DNA of 7,432 nt from Bifidobacteriaceae bacterium. GTDB lineage: Bacteria > Actinomycetota > Actinomycetes > Actinomycetales > WQXJ01. Position numbers and translations under genes: made by a program. The DNA lies in the NCBI GenBank assembly GCA_031278075.1, contig JAITLE010000144.1, positions 1-7,432 of the forward strand, read 5' to 3'. This document shows, piece after piece, positions 5,596 through 7,432 of the stretch (position 1 is the stretch's first letter; each line of letters starts with the position of its first letter). Under the pieces are notes generated by a model, which was given only the letters and a program-made list of their open reading frames with translations, was not told the DNA's origin and ran no database searches.

Positions 5596-6591
5596 GTGAG
5601 CGAACCAAGCGGGGCGGCGCAGCGGCGGGGACCGTTCCGACCAGGCGACAAAGTGCAGTTGACGGACACGAAGGGCCGCCTCAACACGATCGAGCTCGCG
5701 GTCGGCAAGCTGTACCACTCGCACCGGGGATCGTTCGATCACGACCAGCTGATCGGCCAGCCGGAGGGCCAGGTGGTGGCGACCACGGGCGGCGACCAGT
5801 ACGTGGCGCTGCGTCCGCTCCTGGCGGACTTCGTGCTTTCGATGCCGCGCGGCGCCACGGTGGTCTACCCGAAGGACGCGGGCCAGATCGTGCAGATGGG
5901 GGACATCTATCCGGGCGCGCGGGTCGTCGAGGCGGGGGCCGGGTCGGGGGCCTTGACCATGTCGCTGCTGCGGGCCTTGGGGGACCAGGGGCGCCTCGTC
6001 AGCGTGGAACGGCGCGAGGAGTTCGCGCGGATCGCGCGGGCGAACGTCGAAAGCTGGTTCGGCGGGGCCCACCCGGCCTGGGACCTGCGGGTCGGTGAAC
6101 TCGCGGACGTGCTGGCCGCCTTCGAGCCGGGGGGCTGCGACCGCATGGTGCTGGACATGCTCGCGCCCTGGGAGAACATCGCCGCGGCCGCTCACGCGCT
6201 CAGCCCCGGCGGGGTGTTGATCGCGTACGTCGCAACCACCACCCAGTTGTCGCGCTTCGTGGAGTCGCTGCGGACGGACGGACGGTTCACCGAACCGGAC
6301 CCTTGGGAGTCGACGATCCGCGGCTGGCACGTCGACGGCCTCGCGGTGCGTCCCGAGCATCGGATGATCGGTCACACGGGTTTCCTGGTCAGGACCCGGC
6401 GCCTCGCCGAAGGCGCGCGCGCCCCGGAGCGGCGGCGGCGCCCGGCGCCGGGCGCCCACGACCCTCAAGCGCTCGGCTGGAGCCCCGACGCCGCCGCCTG
6501 GACGCCGGAGGCGCTAGGGGAGCGGCAGGTCTCAGATCGGAAGCTGCGCCGGGTGGGCCGCGGCATCGGCCAGGCGGGCGAGGCGCCCTGA
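5596..6591 (+). CDS. trmI: tRNA (adenine-N1)-methyltransferase TrmI (m1A58)
   Basis: This SAM-dependent enzyme methylates N1 of A58 in the tRNA T-loop and acts as a tetramer in the family. The 331-residue protein follows M. tuberculosis Rv2118c closely from memory. It has N-terminal GDKVQLTDTKGR (17-28) and HSHRGSFDHD (41-50), then RPLLADFVLSMPRGATVVYPKDA. SAM motif I is EAGAGSGALT (from E112), the active-site loop is VLDMLAPWE around D187, and VATTTQLSR follows from 212. Start GTG 5596 has a -10-like box 8 nt upstream and gives the short N-terminus usual in actinobacteria; the open frame continues upstream to 5398 but only into promoter sequence. Residues from about 279 form an Arg/Pro-rich tail absent from Rv2118c (about 280 residues), ending in AAWTPEALGERQVSD and a basic KLRRV. 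rpe follows after 22 nt. Confidence 0.95.
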   Translation: MSEPSGAAQRRGPFRPGDKVQLTDTKGRLNTIELAVGKLYHSHRGSFDHDQLIGQPEGQVVATTGGDQYVALRPLLADFVLSMPRGATVVYPKDAGQIVQMGDIYPGARVVEAGAGSGALTMSLLRALGDQGRLVSVERREEFARIARANVESWFGGAHPAWDLRVGELADVLAAFEPGGCDRMVLDMLAPWENIAAAAHALSPGGVLIAYVATTTQLSRFVESLRTDGRFTEPDPWESTIRGWHVDGLAVRPEHRMIGHTGFLVRTRRLAEGARAPERRRRPAPGAHDPQALGWSPDAAAWTPEALGERQVSDRKLRRVGRGIGQAGEAP

Positions 6592-6597
6592 GCCGCT

Positions 6598-6634
6598 TCG
6601 GTACCCTGGTGCGGTGCCAGTTGAGATCGCCGCG
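6598..6634 (+). repeat. Direct repeat copy 1: rpe -10 box, start codon and first codons
   Basis: These 37 bp match 7273-7309 at 34 positions, with mismatches at 6605, 6628 and 6633. The repeat covers TACCCT, the 6-nt spacer, GTG 6614 and codons for VPVEIA. The two copies are 675 bp apart, exactly 225 codons, so both lie in the same reading frame. Confidence 0.92.
6602..6607 (+). promoter_or_regulatory. Predicted -10 box and leaderless start of rpe
   Basis: TACCCT lies 6 nt before GTG 6614, and no Shine-Dalgarno-like purine run is present. It sits in the 22-nt gap after the trmI stop, so rpe may be read both from its own promoter and by read-through from trmI. Confidence 0.5.
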
Positions 6635-7372
6635 TCCATCCTGTCCGCCGACTTCGCGAACCTGGAGACGGAGCTGCGGCGCGTCAGCGGCGCCGACTGG
6701 ATCCACGTGGACGTGATGGACGCCCACTTCGTGCCGAACCTGACACTGGGGCCGCCTGTCGTCAAGCGGCTCGCCGAGGTCAGCCCGCGGCCCTTGGACG
6801 CGCATCTGATGATCGACGACCCGGACCGCTGGGCGCCCGTCTACGCCGAGGCCGGCGCCGCGTCTGTGACGTTCCACATCGAAGCGGCCAAAGCGCCGGT
6901 CCAGCTGGCCCGCGAGTTGCGGGCGCGGGGCGCGAAAGCCGCCGCCGCCCTCAACCCGGCGACCCCGGTCGAGGCTCTGGCGAATCTTTGGGACGAACTC
7001 GACATGGTCCTGATCATGTCCGTCGAGCCAGGCTTCGGCGGCCAAGAATTCATCGAACACACGGTCACGAAGATCCGCGAGGTGTCCGCCTTGATCGCCG
7101 GCCGTCCGATAAAGATCCAGGTGGACGGCGGGATAGACCGGTCCACGATCCGCCAAGTGGCCGAGGCTGGCGCGCGGGTCGCGGTGGCGGGCTCGGCGAT
7201 CTTCGGGGCGCCGGACCCCGCCGGGGAGATCGCGGCTCTGCGCGCGCTAGCCGCCGAGACTCTTGCCGCGAGTCGGTACGCTGGTGCGGTGCCAGTTGAG
7301 ATTGCCGTGCCACCCGAGTCCCTCAACCTAGCGATCATGGAGTCCTCCCACCGCGGGGAGCTGGCCCGTTGA
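6614..7372 (+). CDS. rpe: Ribulose-phosphate 3-epimerase, C-terminally extended
   Basis: It interconverts ribulose 5-phosphate and xylulose 5-phosphate in the pentose phosphate pathway, using a TIM barrel and a metal ion. The 252 residues show SILSADF (8-14), HVDVMDAHFVPN with H31 and D33, DAHLMIDDPDR with H64, MSVEPGFGGQ, VDGGI with D171, and the phosphate-binding VAGSAIFG. Family members have about 220-230 residues; here the barrel ends near LRALAAETLAAS and a further stretch of 27 residues follows from position 226. That tail begins with VPVEIA, a repeat of the protein's own N-terminus, because the gene's start region is duplicated in frame at 7273-7309. The start GTG 6614 has a TACCCT box 6 nt upstream. 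The stop overlaps the ribD start. Enzyme identity is firm; the tail is probably non-catalytic. Confidence 0.95.
   Translation: MPVEIAASILSADFANLETELRRVSGADWIHVDVMDAHFVPNLTLGPPVVKRLAEVSPRPLDAHLMIDDPDRWAPVYAEAGAASVTFHIEAAKAPVQLARELRARGAKAAAALNPATPVEALANLWDELDMVLIMSVEPGFGGQEFIEHTVTKIREVSALIAGRPIKIQVDGGIDRSTIRQVAEAGARVAVAGSAIFGAPDPAGEIAALRALAAETLAASRYAGAVPVEIAVPPESLNLAIMESSHRGELAR
7273..7309 (+). repeat. Direct repeat copy 2: rpe start region duplicated at the rpe 3' end
   Basis: 34 of 37 bp match 6598-6634. The -10-like hexamer is TACGCT (7277-7282), and the copied GTG is at 7289. From that GTG the frame runs 27 codons to the rpe stop at 7370-7372. So this copy is at once the last part of rpe, a potential extra promoter ahead of ribD, and the start of a possible nested leaderless mini-ORF. 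Confidence 0.92.
7355..7360 (+). promoter_or_regulatory. Shine-Dalgarno for ribD
   Basis: GGGGAG lies 8 nt before TTG 7369, inside the last rpe codons. Its spacing favours the TTG start over the in-frame ATG at 7387, which would be 26 nt away. Confidence 0.55.
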
Positions 7373-7432
7373 CCCCCGAGGCGGCGATGAACCGGGCGTT
7401 CGAGCTAGCCAGCCGAGGCCCGAAACACGGTC
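7369..7432 (+). CDS. ribD: N-terminus of riboflavin biosynthesis deaminase/reductase RibD (partial)
   Basis: Twenty-one codons are visible, continuing past the window edge. From TTG 7369 the product reads TPEAAMNRAFELASRGPKHG after the initiator. This resembles the first helix of RibD pyrimidine deaminases (M-x-R-A-L-x-L-A-x-R-G), just before the usual PNPxVG. RibD deaminates and reduces the pyrimidine intermediate in riboflavin synthesis. The TTG overlaps the rpe stop (TTGA) and has GGGGAG 8 nt upstream; ATG 7387 is an alternative start. Following rpe fits, since ribulose 5-phosphate is the other riboflavin precursor. The zinc-binding motif lies outside the window, so the call rests on a short match plus context. 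Confidence 0.7.
   Translation, partial: MTPEAAMNRAFELASRGPKHG

Noticed and set aside
5442..5708. N-terminal extension of the nuclease to 5708
   Set aside because: It would run over the trmI start and both promoters. The conserved part begins right after ATG 5441.
6598..7309. The 37-bp repeats as attL/attR or transposon ends around rpe
   Set aside because: They are direct, imperfect and contain the gene's own start. The enclosed DNA is only a housekeeping gene with no integrase or transposase.

Overview
This is a high-GC window from the chromosome of an actinobacterium. The evidence is the heavy G/C third-position bias, the mycothiol-ligase-like tail at the left edge, an Rv2118c-type tRNA m1A methyltransferase divergent from an Rv2119-type RecB-like nuclease, and -10 hexamers placed 6-8 nt before start codons, as in leaderless actinobacterial transcripts. 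The genes look like core metabolism and RNA modification. I see no phage, insertion sequence, CRISPR array, toxin-antitoxin or defence island.

Layout, left to right. (1) 1-73: the last codons of a probable mshC (mycothiol cysteine ligase). (2) 131-3916: cobalamin-dependent methionine synthase metH, all domains present, carrying four blocks of in-frame tandem repeats. (3) 3913-4629: a HAD-family phosphatase overlapping metH by ATGA and probably co-transcribed. (4) 4626-5441, minus strand: a PD-(D/E)XK nuclease with four Cas4/AddB-like cysteines, converging on the HAD gene with a 4-bp stop overlap. (5) 5442-5595: a divergent promoter region containing an 18-bp direct repeat. (6) 5596-6591: trmI. 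(7) 6614-7372: rpe, ribulose-phosphate 3-epimerase. (8) 7369-7432: the first codons of ribD, riboflavin biosynthesis.

How they work together: mshC and metH both belong to cysteine/methionine (one-carbon and thiol) metabolism. Rpe supplies pentose phosphates, and ribulose 5-phosphate is a precursor for riboflavin, so the rpe-ribD pairing is metabolically sensible. TrmI and the nuclease are divergent neighbours, a pair also found in Mycobacterium.

The most unusual signals are at sequence level. First, 37 bp spanning the rpe -10 box, start codon and first codons is duplicated, in frame, at the 3' end of rpe just before ribD (34/37 identical). Second, metH has minisatellite expansions in a surface loop and two inter-domain linkers, including a roughly 130-residue linker before the activation domain built from near-identical 54/57-bp units. 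Third, four genes share the same -10-to-start geometry, implying leaderless transcription. I found no convincing new multi-gene system.
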